A DNA stretch of 64,000 nucleotides. Source: Enterobacter asburiae. GTDB lineage: Bacteria > Pseudomonadota > Gammaproteobacteria > Enterobacterales > Enterobacteriaceae. Of this stretch, positions 4,369-12,097 are shown one piece after another (within the stretch, counting starts at the first letter, position 1; each line of letters opens with the position of its first letter). A program made the position numbers and the translations under genes. The stretch spans positions 1 to 64,000 of the forward strand of contig NZ_VRKN01000013.1 of assembly GCF_008080435.1 (NCBI RefSeq), read 5' to 3'. Under the pieces are notes generated by a model. The model searched no databases. It was given only the letters and a program-made list of their open reading frames with translations, and was not told where the DNA came from.

Positions 4369-5852
4369 AAGGATACGTAGCGAAGTCAGGTAAATCATTT
4401 AAAAACAGAGTTAAGTATATATTAAAAGATGATCATGATTTCATTTGTAGCAATATGTCAGCAGATAAAAATAATGTTAGTGATTTAACTGATGAGTTTA
4501 AAGCTGTAAGCAGTTTTAGAAGAGATATAAATAAACCAGTCTTTCATGCTTTTTTATCTGTGCCACAGAATGAAAAATTAACAGATGAAAAATGGGAAGA
4601 GATAGCAAAAGACTATTTGAAAGAAATGAATATTGATATAGAAAAACATCAATATATTTGTGTGCGTCATAAAGATACAGATAAAGACCATATCCACATA
4701 GTAGCTAATCGTGTTGGGCTGGATGGTTCTGTATGGCACGGTCAGCACTCAGCATTTAATACAATAGCAGCTTGTGAACGTTTAGAAGTAAAGCACGGCT
4801 TAACCATTACTGATGGCTTAAAAGGTCAGAAATCAGACGTATCAGCACCAACCAAATCTGAGATCGAGCAAGCCCTACGTACAGGTGAGAAATCAGCTCG
4901 TATCGTGCTACAGAACGCATTACAGGCGGCTATGTTGGGTAAACCAGATCTACAGACGTTCATAGACAGACTACAGGCTGTAGGCATCGATCCGGCCTTC
5001 AACGTTGCTTCTACTGGCAACGTCGCCGGGGTGTCGTTTGGCATCAAAAATAATGAAAAAAATATTTTCTTCAAGGGATCATCTCTTGGTAAAAAATTTA
5101 GTTGGAACACTATTAAAGGTAGGGTGAAATATGACAAAAATAGAGATGATGAACTCGTTAGAAGCTTCTCAGCAAGAAAAGATGATGAACCAAATAGTGT
5201 TGGACGATCATTTGTTGAACCAAATATCAATGACAGTAGAGCCGTTGACGGAATCGATGATGATATTATCAGAATCAGTCAGCACAGCATTAAATCAGAC
5301 GCAACAGACACTAACAAGAGTGAACAACTCATTAGAAGCAACAACAACGGCTTTAAACTCAGCGAAAAATATAATAGATCAGCAAACCATAAAGTTAGAA
5401 GAACAACACAGAAAGCTGCACAAATACTCAACAGAGTTAAAAAACAATACCATAAAGAACCAATCAAAACTTATAATAAAAGTAGCTTTAATCGTGGGAG
5501 CAATACATTTAGTGGCGGTTCTATCAGTAGGATACTTGATCATGCAGAAACCGCAAGCGCAGCCACAAATAAATTTAGACTCAAGAGCGGTAGCCGTTTC
5601 AATAGTAGAGCAACTAAGATCGAAGAAATAAGAGAACGTTTAGGTATTAAAAAACCAGTTATTCAGCCGAAGAATAAAGAAAAAGTGATTAAAGAAGAAA
5701 TAAAGAAAAAACCTGTATATATTGCTGAGTATGAAAATAGATTTAAATCGAAGCTAAAAAAAACTCTTAAAAAAGAAAAACAAAAAAATGAAACAACACC
5801 ACAGCAGGAAGACGATCAGCATTTAAAACCTCTTGGTTTTAAACCGCGATAA
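4365..5852 (+). CDS. mobA: MOBP-type relaxase (MobA/VirD2 family)
   Basis: 495 residues. The N-terminal nuclease domain (about 1-150) shows the metal-binding motif III as H-K-D-T-D-K-D-H-I-H-I around residues 105-115. A preceding strand (VFHAFLSVP) is also seen, with likely catalytic tyrosines near the N-terminus (Y4 or Y18). Residues about 195-250 contain an accessory segment ending FKGSSLGKKFSW, typical of this family. The nicking reaction leaves the protein covalently attached to the 5' end of the transferred strand. The last half is serine/asparagine/lysine-rich and low in complexity, and it overlaps a second reading frame (5131-5631). DNA encoding residues about 150-225 is visibly more GC-rich than the rest, suggesting a recombined module. 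A terminator follows immediately. Confidence 0.9.
   Translation: MKGYVAKSGKSFKNRVKYILKDDHDFICSNMSADKNNVSDLTDEFKAVSSFRRDINKPVFHAFLSVPQNEKLTDEKWEEIAKDYLKEMNIDIEKHQYICVRHKDTDKDHIHIVANRVGLDGSVWHGQHSAFNTIAACERLEVKHGLTITDGLKGQKSDVSAPTKSEIEQALRTGEKSARIVLQNALQAAMLGKPDLQTFIDRLQAVGIDPAFNVASTGNVAGVSFGIKNNEKNIFFKGSSLGKKFSWNTIKGRVKYDKNRDDELVRSFSARKDDEPNSVGRSFVEPNINDSRAVDGIDDDIIRISQHSIKSDATDTNKSEQLIRSNNNGFKLSEKYNRSANHKVRRTTQKAAQILNRVKKQYHKEPIKTYNKSSFNRGSNTFSGGSISRILDHAETASAATNKFRLKSGSRFNSRATKIEEIRERLGIKKPVIQPKNKEKVIKEEIKKKPVYIAEYENRFKSKLKKTLKKEKQKNETTPQQEDDQHLKPLGFKPR
5131..5631 (+). CDS. MbeB-like mobilisation protein nested inside the relaxase gene
   Basis: A 166-residue ORF entirely within the relaxase gene in another frame. 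Residues about 25-110 form a long coiled coil (LLNQISMTVEPLTESMMIL through TIKLEEQHRKLHKYSTELK). It is followed by a membrane segment at about 117-138 (IIKVALIVGAIHLVAVL) and a short polar tail. An AGGGTGA ribosome site lies upstream of ATG 5131. ColE1-type plasmids place mbeB and mbeD inside mbeA in the same way, and MbeB has the same layout of coiled coil plus membrane anchor. The relaxase frame is low in complexity exactly here, as expected if this frame is the constrained one. The assignment rests on layout, not on clear sequence identity. Confidence 0.65.
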   Translation: MTKIEMMNSLEASQQEKMMNQIVLDDHLLNQISMTVEPLTESMMILSESVSTALNQTQQTLTRVNNSLEATTTALNSAKNIIDQQTIKLEEQHRKLHKYSTELKNNTIKNQSKLIIKVALIVGAIHLVAVLSVGYLIMQKPQAQPQINLDSRAVAVSIVEQLRSKK

Positions 5853-5873
5853 AAGAGGCTTTAAGCCTCTTTT
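5851..5873. terminator. Bidirectional terminator
   Basis: Perfect 10-bp stem AAAAGAGGCT / AGCCTCTTTT with loop TTA, flanked by A and T runs. It serves the rightward mobilisation operon and the leftward gene at 5892. Confidence 0.88.
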
Positions 5874-5891
5874 ATATTAAGCACTACTTTA

Positions 5892-6254
5892 TTACCAGAT
5901 CTTATAATAAGTATTTTGCGGTTTGGAAGTTTCACCCATTACTTTTACGTTTGTCATGTAATCAGCAGTTTTAGCCCAATCTCTGGCTCTTTCCTTAACT
6001 TTGCTTTCGTCTATTCTAAAAAATTTCTCATCGACACTTTCTACAATTTTACAGCGCTCAGTAATTTCGAACCATGCCATTTTTTCGATGTTGATATCTT
6101 TTGGACAATTATAAATTACATAACCGTGGTAGCTCTGGCTCTTAAACCAGTTTACTACAATATTGGATCCCCATATGAGTAAAATCAATAGTATTATACA
6201 AAGTAGTATGTTTATGAGGTATGTCGTAGACTTTGGCATTATATCGCTTCTCAT
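5892..6254 (-). CDS. Small membrane-anchored protein of unknown function
   Basis: 120 residues. One N-terminal membrane segment (about residues 12-33, YLINILLCIILLILLIWGSNIVV) is followed by a roughly 85-residue domain with two cysteines (C50 and C68, possibly a disulfide) and tryptophans, ending TYYKIW. The domain is probably outside the inner membrane. An internal ATG at residue 6 (MPKSTTYL) is an alternative start. It is oriented with the integrase and lies between the mobilisation operon and int, a usual place for cargo. No family recognised. Confidence 0.6.
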   Translation of the reverse strand: MRSDIMPKSTTYLINILLCIILLILLIWGSNIVVNWFKSQSYHGYVIYNCPKDINIEKMAWFEITERCKIVESVDEKFFRIDESKVKERARDWAKTADYMTNVKVMGETSKPQNTYYKIW

Positions 6255-6301
6255 CTTTAAATGGCTATGCAGTCATTTTAAATAGCATTAATAATTGCAT
6301 A

Positions 6302-7573
6302 TCAAATAATCCTTGCATATTCAAAAGGCATAATATGTTTCTCTTTATTGGCATCAAGATAATCCGCCCACCATTGCAACATTAATCGGCGTTGTATAAT
6401 ATGTTTTGCTTTATGAGTATAAGCAGCCCGAACATTATTTTGTTCTTTATGGCTCATTTGTCTTTCAATAGCATCCTCAGTCCATATACCCGACTCAACC
6501 AGACTACTACAAGCCATTGTACGGAAGCCATGTCCGCAAATTTGAGTTTGAGTGTTATAGCCCATAAGACGCAATGCCTTATTAACCGTATTTTCGCTCA
6601 TGGGTTTGCGATAATCATGGCAACCGATGAATATCAACCCTTCACCATTACTAATGTCATAACTAATCTCTTTTAGCTCTTTCAATATTTCAATAGCCTG
6701 AAGGCTTAACGGCACATAATGAGGTATCCGCATTTTAGAGCCTCGCTCAGAAAATCTAACATTATCGATCTCATCTCTTTCCGGTGGAATAACCCATAAA
6801 GCGTTTTTAAAGTCGATTTCCGACCATCTGGCAAATCGTAGTTCACTTGACCGGATGAATACAAGCATAGTGAGCTTTAAAGCTAATACAGTGAGTCTAC
6901 GGCCTTTATAGGAATCTATACGACTTAAAAGATCAGGTATCTGCTCAAGTTCAAGCGCCGGGTAATGCGTTCTTTTAGGTGTGATTAGCGTACCGCCAAG
7001 TTCATTAGCGGGATTATTGTTAATCATATCTTCTTGGACAGCATAACGCATGATAGCGGTAATACGTTGTTTCAGGCGTGAAGCCGTTTCGTGCTGACCT
7101 TTGCCTTCAATTTTACGAAGTGGAAGCAACAGATCGCGCGTAGTCAACTTGGTAATATCTTTTGAGCCGATAGCAGGGAAAAGATGATTAATAAGGCTGT
7201 TTAAAATACGTTCACTATGCTGAGGTATCCAACGCTCACTGACAGACATTTTTTTGTGCCAGTCCCGCGCCACTGCCTCAAACGTAAAATCTCCGCGCTC
7301 CTGAGCTTTTACAGCCTTTTTTTGCTGCAACGGGTCAACTCCATTAGCTAACAGAGATTTCATCTCTAAGAGGCTTGTACGAGCTTCTGAGAGCGATACA
7401 GAAGGGTAGGTGCCAATTGAGAAGACCTTTTGCTTACCATCGAAGCGATAAGCCGCTTGCCAGTATTTGGAACCGTTGGGATGCACCAGCAGATAAAGCC
7501 CCTTACCATCTGATAGCTTGATCTGCTTGTCGGAAGGCTTGGCGTTTTTTACAGCAATATCAGTTAAGCGCAT
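6302..7573 (-). CDS. int: P4-type tyrosine integrase
   Basis: 423 residues, the normal length for the P4/DUF4102 integrases that use tRNA 3' ends. The N-terminal arm-binding region begins MRLTDIAVKNAKPSDKQIKL and includes DGKGLYLLVHPNGSKYW. The C-terminal catalytic domain shows the expected residues: arginine in SSELRFARW, the H-x-x-R pair in HGFRTMA, the histidine in MSHKEQNN and the nucleophilic tyrosine in RAAYTHKA. It catalyses site-specific insertion and excision at the tRNA-Phe repeat, which begins about 180 bp upstream of its start. Its upstream region holds palindromic TTACCAAC repeats, so it is likely controlled by the AlpA protein or by itself. Confidence 0.95.
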   Translation of the reverse strand: MRLTDIAVKNAKPSDKQIKLSDGKGLYLLVHPNGSKYWQAAYRFDGKQKVFSIGTYPSVSLSEARTSLLEMKSLLANGVDPLQQKKAVKAQERGDFTFEAVARDWHKKMSVSERWIPQHSERILNSLINHLFPAIGSKDITKLTTRDLLLPLRKIEGKGQHETASRLKQRITAIMRYAVQEDMINNNPANELGGTLITPKRTHYPALELEQIPDLLSRIDSYKGRRLTVLALKLTMLVFIRSSELRFARWSEIDFKNALWVIPPERDEIDNVRFSERGSKMRIPHYVPLSLQAIEILKELKEISYDISNGEGLIFIGCHDYRKPMSENTVNKALRLMGYNTQTQICGHGFRTMACSSLVESGIWTEDAIERQMSHKEQNNVRAAYTHKAKHIIQRRLMLQWWADYLDANKEKHIMPFEYARII

Positions 7574-7594
7574 GATAAGCCCCCTTGTGCAAAT

Positions 7595-7641
7595 GTTGGT
7601 AAAAATCTCATCGAACTGAGATTACCAACATTTTTACCAAC
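7595..7641. repeat. Right-end TTACCAAC repeats in the int promoter region
   Basis: GTTGGTAA (7595-7602) and TTACCAAC (7622-7629) form an inverted pair, extended by ATCTC/GAGAT inside. A third copy lies at 7634-7641 and is followed by AAAT, as at the left end. Lying between int and the attachment site, they could serve both recombination and control of int. Confidence 0.55.
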
Positions 7642-7721
7642 AAATAAGGGGCGCTGCCAGTAGATTTTAACGGACAGTAGTAGACAACTAGAAGGGGATA
7701 ACTTGTTGACTTTATAAAGCA

Positions 7722-7747
7722 AAACGGACGTCAGTAGACGTCCGTTT
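7722..7747 (-). terminator. Element-supplied terminator for tRNA-Phe
   Basis: 11-bp perfect stem AAACGGACGTC / GACGTCCGTTT around AGTA. On the minus strand it is followed by TTTTGCTTTA. It is inside the element, 10 nt beyond the tRNA 3' end, and can replace the chromosomal terminator displaced to 304-324. Confidence 0.65.
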
Positions 7748-7754
7748 CTAAATG

Positions 7755-7780
7755 AGTGGTGCCCGGACTCGGAATCGAAC
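7755..7780. repeat. Right attachment-site repeat within tRNA-Phe
   Basis: 26-bp copy identical to 333-358 and overlapping the 3' 24 nt of the intact tRNA-Phe gene. It marks the junction of the element with the chromosome on the integrase side. Confidence 0.93.
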
Positions 7781-7832
7781 CAAGGACACGGGGATTTTCA
7801 ATCCCCTGCTCTACCGACTGAGCTATCCGGGC
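7757..7832 (-). tRNA. pheU: tRNA-Phe (GAA)
   Basis: 76 nt on the minus strand, GCCCGGATAGCTCAGTCGG... to CCGGGCACCA with encoded CCA. Anticodon stem GGGGA/TCCCC carries the loop TTGAAAA, hence anticodon GAA. Its neighbour yjdC-dsbD matches the pheU locus of E. coli. The 3' end has been rebuilt by the integrated element. Confidence 0.96.
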
Positions 7833-7951
7833 AACGGAGCGCATTAAACCGCAATCGCATGAGATCGTCAACACTATTTCGGGAAAAGCTGTTCAACTGC
7901 TCAAGTTTACGGCAATTTGCTGGCTTCTGGGGCAAAAAGGCCAAACTATGC

Positions 7952-8527
7952 TTACGTTAACGCCCCGCCCATACGACACTGAGCAAACCGCAAAATATCT
8001 TCCGCCAGACGGTGCGCCGTATCCACATCGGCCTGGCTACGGTTTACCAGCATGCGGCTGAGGCAACCTTCCAGCACCAGCTCCATTTGCTTCGCCACCA
8101 TCGCCGGGTCATCGACTTCCAGCGTGGTCAGCAGCTCGTGGGTGAAGTCATGCGCTGCCCGTTTTTGCTGGTCTGCCAACTGATGGATAGGATGGCCAGG
8201 GTCGGGAAAGTAAGTGCAGGCGGCGATGAACAGACAACCCGGGTAGCGGTTGTTGCTGACACATTCCGTCAGGGCGGAATAGCGCGCCAGCAGCTTTTGC
8301 TCCGCAGTCAGTTCTTCATTCAGCATCAGTTGCCTGCGCCAGATATCAACCTGCTGGCTGAGATAGCGCAGGGCGTCATAGAGTAGCGCCTCTTTATCCG
8401 GCCAGAAGCGCTTAAGTTCATCCAGGGGGTAATCGATACGGTCGGCTACCATCTCAAGCGTGGTGCTGGCGATCCCTTGAATCTCAAGTAGTTGCAGGGC
8501 TTGTCCCAGTACGTCTTCACGTTGCAC
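7952..8527 (-). CDS. yjdC: TetR-family regulator YjdC
   Basis: 191 residues from a GTG start at 8527, which is preceded by GGAGATAACC. The length and start match E. coli YjdC (V-Q-R-E-D-V-L-G). An N-terminal TetR helix-turn-helix (about residues 8-45, with [22 protein letters not shown]) is followed by the helical ligand/dimer domain. It lies 49 nt after dsbD on the same strand, so it is probably co-transcribed with cutA-dsbD. The regulated genes and ligand are not known. Confidence 0.9.
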   Translation of the reverse strand: MQREDVLGQALQLLEIQGIASTTLEMVADRIDYPLDELKRFWPDKEALLYDALRYLSQQVDIWRRQLMLNEELTAEQKLLARYSALTECVSNNRYPGCLFIAACTYFPDPGHPIHQLADQQKRAAHDFTHELLTTLEVDDPAMVAKQMELVLEGCLSRMLVNRSQADVDTAHRLAEDILRFAQCRMGGALT

Positions 8528-8576
8528 GGTTATCTCCTCCGCTATTCCCAACGGTTTGTCCCGTTTAAAGTGTTGT

Positions 8577-10268
8577 TTACGGTTGGCGATTGCGCAAATG
8601 CGCGCTAAATGCCGCCGCATCCATAAACCCGGTTACACGCTGTTCTGGCTGCTCCTGGCCCTGTTGATTGAAGAACAGAATGGTTGGCAGCCCGAGCACG
8701 TTAAGCTGCTTCAGCAGAGCCTTATCCTGCGCATTATTGGCTGTGACGTTCGCCTGGAGCAAAACGGTCTCTTTCAGGGCGCTTTGCACCTGTGGATCGC
8801 TAAAGGTATATTTTTCAAACTCTTTGCAGGCGACACACCAGTCGGCATAGAGATCGAGCATCACCGGTTTGCCTTTTGCCTCTGCCAGGGCGCTATTGAG
8901 TTCATCCACGTTTTTAATCTGGGTGAAGTTCAGGTGCGCTTGCGTCTGACTCACCGGTGTGCCGAACGCCCAGTCCTGCAGAGGGCGTACGCTCACCAGC
9001 GCGGCAGCCAGCAGCAGGATTTGCACCAGGCGCATCCATGGCTTTTTCGCCCCCAGGCTGACGATAAACGCCCAGGCAAAGAATGCTACGCCGAGCATCG
9101 CCCACAGGCGCAAACCCCAGGCGTCGCCGATGATACGCTCAAGGAGGAACACCGGCAGCGCGAGGATGACAAAGCCAAATGCGGTTTTCACCGTTTCCAT
9201 CCACGGGCCGCTCTTCGGCAGCAGTCGATTGCCGAAAACCGTGACCAGAATCAGCGGCAGGCCCATGCCCAGGGCATACAGGTACAACGTTCCGCCGCCG
9301 AGCCACATGTTGCCGCTCTGGGCGATATAGAGCAGGATGGCGCTCAGCGGTGCGGTGGTGCAAGGGGAACAAATCAAACCGGCGATAGCTCCCATCGCGA
9401 ATACCCCACCCGCCGAGCCACCCTGCTGGCGGTTACTCATCAGCGTTAAGCGAGTCTGCAAAGCCGACGGTAACTGCAGGGTAAACAGGCCGAACATCGC
9501 CAGTGCCAGCAGGATGAAGACCCCCGACAAGCCAATAAGGACGTAAGGATGCTGCAGTGCGGCCTGGAACTGTAACCCGGCAGCGGCAACCACAAGGCCA
9601 AGGGCAGTGTAGGTCAACGCCATGCCCTGCACATAAATAAAGGCCAACAGCAGGGCGCGTGCGGTGGAAAGCCGTTGCTTACCGCCCAGCACGATACCAG
9701 AGATGAGCGGATACATTGGCAGCACGCACGGCGTAAAGGCAATGCCGATACCGATCAGCAAGGCCCAAAGTGCTGAGAACGGAAGTTCTGTGCGCTCTTC
9801 GCTCGTCTCATCCGAGGGGAGAGGGGGAAAGGCGGCAGCAGCGTTAACTTCGCTGAGCGGAACGACCTTCGTTTCAGGTGGATAGCAGAATCCGGCATCC
9901 GCGCACCCCTGATAGGTTACCGTCAACGTCGCGCCTTTATCCGCCTGATTCACCGTGACGGGGACGCTTAAGCGCTGGCGGTAGATTTCACTCTTGCCGT
10001 AAAACTCGTCCTTATGCCACTCGCCAGCGGGCAACTGCAGTGCGCCCACTTTTGCCTGGGCTGGGGTGATGCTTACCTGCTTGCGATAGAGGTAGTAGCC
10101 CTCTTTCACCTGCCAGGTGAGGGTCAGGTCGTGCTGGTTTTGCTGAAAATCGAAGATAAACGCCTGGTCGGCAGGGATGAAATTCGAACGGCCGGGCGCG
10201 TCAAACAACCCGGCAAAAGCTGATGTGCTGCACAGCAGCAGGATCAGCGTAAGGAAGCGTTGAGCCAT
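8577..10268 (-). CDS. dsbD: Thiol:disulfide interchange protein DsbD
   Basis: 563 residues including a signal peptide of about 19 (ending SAFA|GLFD). Three modules are visible. The N-terminal periplasmic domain has the redox pair in [14 protein letters not shown] membrane domain of eight helices has redox cysteines in TPCVLP and CSPCTT. The C-terminal thioredoxin-like domain has the CVAC motif ([10 protein letters not shown]). It passes electrons from cytoplasmic thioredoxin to periplasmic DsbC, DsbG and CcmG. The start overlaps the end of cutA by 25 nt, as in E. coli, so the two are expressed together. Confidence 0.97.
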   Translation of the reverse strand: MAQRFLTLILLLCSTSAFAGLFDAPGRSNFIPADQAFIFDFQQNQHDLTLTWQVKEGYYLYRKQVSITPAQAKVGALQLPAGEWHKDEFYGKSEIYRQRLSVPVTVNQADKGATLTVTYQGCADAGFCYPPETKVVPLSEVNAAAAFPPLPSDETSEERTELPFSALWALLIGIGIAFTPCVLPMYPLISGIVLGGKQRLSTARALLLAFIYVQGMALTYTALGLVVAAAGLQFQAALQHPYVLIGLSGVFILLALAMFGLFTLQLPSALQTRLTLMSNRQQGGSAGGVFAMGAIAGLICSPCTTAPLSAILLYIAQSGNMWLGGGTLYLYALGMGLPLILVTVFGNRLLPKSGPWMETVKTAFGFVILALPVFLLERIIGDAWGLRLWAMLGVAFFAWAFIVSLGAKKPWMRLVQILLLAAALVSVRPLQDWAFGTPVSQTQAHLNFTQIKNVDELNSALAEAKGKPVMLDLYADWCVACKEFEKYTFSDPQVQSALKETVLLQANVTANNAQDKALLKQLNVLGLPTILFFNQQGQEQPEQRVTGFMDAAAFSAHLRNRQP

Positions 10269-10567
10269 GAGAGATAGTCGTTATCGCCATGAACCACTGG
10301 CAAGACCAGCAGTTCCGGGGTTTGGTAAGGATGATGAGATTTGAGGCAGTCCAGGAGCGCCTGCTGATTAGCCAGATTAGTTTTGAGCAACATCTGGACT
10401 TCGTACTCCTGCTCCAGCTTGCCTTCCCAGTAATAAAGGGAGGTGGCTCCGGGGAGGAGCGTCACGCAGGCAGCCAGTTTTTCGGCCAGCACTTTAGCGG
10501 CGAGATCCTGTGCAGAGGCTTCATCAGGGGCGGTACACAGTACGACAACAGCATCAGGCGTGTTCAC
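10244..10567 (-). CDS. cutA: Divalent-cation tolerance protein CutA
   Basis: 107 residues, about the family length. It is a small cytoplasmic trimeric protein with the conserved [12 protein letters not shown] segment near the C-terminus and the [20 protein letters not shown] stretch. It was linked genetically to copper tolerance, but its molecular role is unsettled. It is the first gene of the cutA-dsbD-yjdC unit, and its 3' end overlaps the dsbD start. Confidence 0.95.
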   Translation of the reverse strand: MNTPDAVVVLCTAPDEASAQDLAAKVLAEKLAACVTLLPGATSLYYWEGKLEQEYEVQMLLKTNLANQQALLDCLKSHHPYQTPELLVLPVVHGDNDYLSWLNASLR

Positions 10568-10680
10568 AAGTCGACCTCCTCATCACGAAAGGCTTCACTA
10601 TATCACGCAAGGTGGTTGGTCATTAATGAAACGGGCCGCAGAGCGGCCCGATTTTAACTATTTTTACAACCACTCACCGT

Positions 10681-11982
10681 TTACAGCACCACGCCGCCAA
10701 TGATAAAGCCGAGGATCACGCAAAGTGAAATGGCGACCACACCTGGGATCAGGAACGCGTGGTTAAACACATACTTACCGATACGGGTTGAGCCGGTGTC
10801 GTCCATCTCCACCGCCGCCAGCAGGGTTGGGTAGGTTGGCAACACAAACAGCGCAGAAACGGCAGCAAACGAGGCGATGGCGGTTAACGGGGTTACGCCC
10901 AGCATCAATGCCGCAGGCATTAGCGCTTTAGTGGTTGCCGCCTGGGAGTAAAGCAGGGTAGCGGCAAAGAACAGCACTACCGCCAGCAGCCACGGGTAGT
11001 TGTGCAGCAGGTCGCCGGCAACGGTCTGGATGTCGCTGATGTGCGCTTTCACGAAGGTATCACCAAGCCACGCCACACCCAGTACACACACGCAGGCGCT
11101 CATACCGGATTTGAAGGTGCTGGCGTTCAGCACTTCGCTGGTGTCAATTTTACAGGTGATGCTAATCAGCGTCGCGATAGTCAGCATAAACACCACAATC
11201 GCTTCGTTACGCGGCAGGACCGGGTTCTGGATCAGGCCCACGGTATCGCTGATAGCGGTCGCGTAGAACATGACTGCGACAATACCGATCAGGAACAGCA
11301 GCACGGAGCGTTTTGCGTGCGGCTTCAGCTTAAAGACCTGGCTGCCGCGCAGTCTCACTTCACCCTTGGCAAGGCGTTCCTGATAAACCGGATCGTCTTT
11401 CAGCTCGGCACCGAGGAAGTTACACAGCACGGCAGTAATCATCACCGCAATCAGCGTCACCGGGATACAGATCGCCAGCAGCGTCAGGTAGCTCACGCCC
11501 ATCGGCTCCAGAATACCGGCGAAGAAGACCACCGCAGCGGAAATCGGCGAGGCGGTAATCGCAATCTGGGACGCGACGACGGCAATAGAGAGCGGACGAG
11601 ACGGACGGATACCCTGCTCTTTCGCCACTTCGGTAATCACCGGCAGCGTAGAGAAGGCGGTGTGGCCCGTACCGGCGAGAATGGTCATAAACCAGGTCAC
11701 CAGCGGGGCAAGGAAGGTAATGTATTTGGGATGGCGGCGCAGCATACGCTCCGCCAGGCTCACCAGGTAGTCCATTCCACCTGCCACCTGCATGGCGGCG
11801 ATAGCGGCAATAACTGCCATAATGATTTCGATAACGTCAAACGGGATTGCGCCGGGTTTAATCTGAAAGATAAGGGTAAGAACGAGCACCCCGAGACCGC
11901 CGGCAAAACCGATGCCGATACCCCCGAGTCTTGCTCCCAAATAAATCGCCAACAAGACGATGACGAGTTCTGCTCCAAACAT
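10681..11982 (-). CDS. dcuA: Anaerobic C4-dicarboxylate transporter DcuA
   Basis: 433 residues, the same length as E. coli DcuA, almost entirely hydrophobic with about ten or more membrane helices. It exchanges or imports aspartate and fumarate against succinate in the inner membrane. It follows aspA on the same strand. The pair supplies fumarate to the reductase encoded at 24422-27715. A terminator hairpin between aspA and dcuA (12052-12077) means dcuA also depends on readthrough or its own promoter. Confidence 0.96.
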   Translation of the reverse strand: MFGAELVIVLLAIYLGARLGGIGIGFAGGLGVLVLTLIFQIKPGAIPFDVIEIIMAVIAAIAAMQVAGGMDYLVSLAERMLRRHPKYITFLAPLVTWFMTILAGTGHTAFSTLPVITEVAKEQGIRPSRPLSIAVVASQIAITASPISAAVVFFAGILEPMGVSYLTLLAICIPVTLIAVMITAVLCNFLGAELKDDPVYQERLAKGEVRLRGSQVFKLKPHAKRSVLLFLIGIVAVMFYATAISDTVGLIQNPVLPRNEAIVVFMLTIATLISITCKIDTSEVLNASTFKSGMSACVCVLGVAWLGDTFVKAHISDIQTVAGDLLHNYPWLLAVVLFFAATLLYSQAATTKALMPAALMLGVTPLTAIASFAAVSALFVLPTYPTLLAAVEMDDTGSTRIGKYVFNHAFLIPGVVAISLCVILGFIIGGVVL

Positions 11983-12051
11983 AAGGACCTTCCTTGCTTA
12001 TTAACAAGTTGATATTGAATTGTTGTATTTTGGTAACGCCTAAAAAGAAAA

Positions 12052-12077
12052 AAGGCACGTCACAAGTGACGTGCCTT
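12052..12077 (-). terminator. Terminator/attenuator between aspA and dcuA
   Basis: 12-bp perfect stem AAGGCACGTCAC / GTGACGTGCCTT. Read on the minus strand it is followed by TTTTTTC and more T, so it ends aspA transcripts, partly or fully, before dcuA. Confidence 0.88.
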
Positions 12078-12097
12078 AAGAAGCCTAGCCTGAATGG

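Larger units (their letters stand above)
333..7780. mobile_element. tRNA-Phe-integrated mobilizable element (about 7.4 kb)
   Basis: Bounded by 26-bp direct repeats of the tRNA-Phe 3' end, with a tyrosine integrase next to the intact tRNA copy. It is clearly more AT-rich than the chromosome on either side. Contents in order: AlpA-type regulator, about 1.2 kb of structured non-coding DNA, lipoprotein and zinc-ribbon membrane genes, a region of nested inverted repeats, a mobilisation operon with MobC-like protein and MOBP-type relaxase, a small membrane protein gene and the integrase. There is no mating-pair apparatus, coupling protein, replication initiator or recognisable phage structural gene. 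The likely lifestyle is an integrative element that excises and is mobilised by a helper conjugative plasmid or ICE (inference). Confidence 0.9.

Noticed and set aside
4826..5230. 134-residue minus-strand ORF in the relaxase
   Set aside because: Antisense of a well-supported relaxase; no start signals or domain.
333..7780. P4-like satellite prophage
   Set aside because: The integrase and AlpA-like gene fit, but there are no phage primase, capsid-size or packaging genes, while mobilisation genes are present.
11002..12012. 336-residue ORF opposite dcuA
   Set aside because: Antisense of a conserved transporter; composition (His, Arg, Gln-rich) is typical of mirrored coding sequence.
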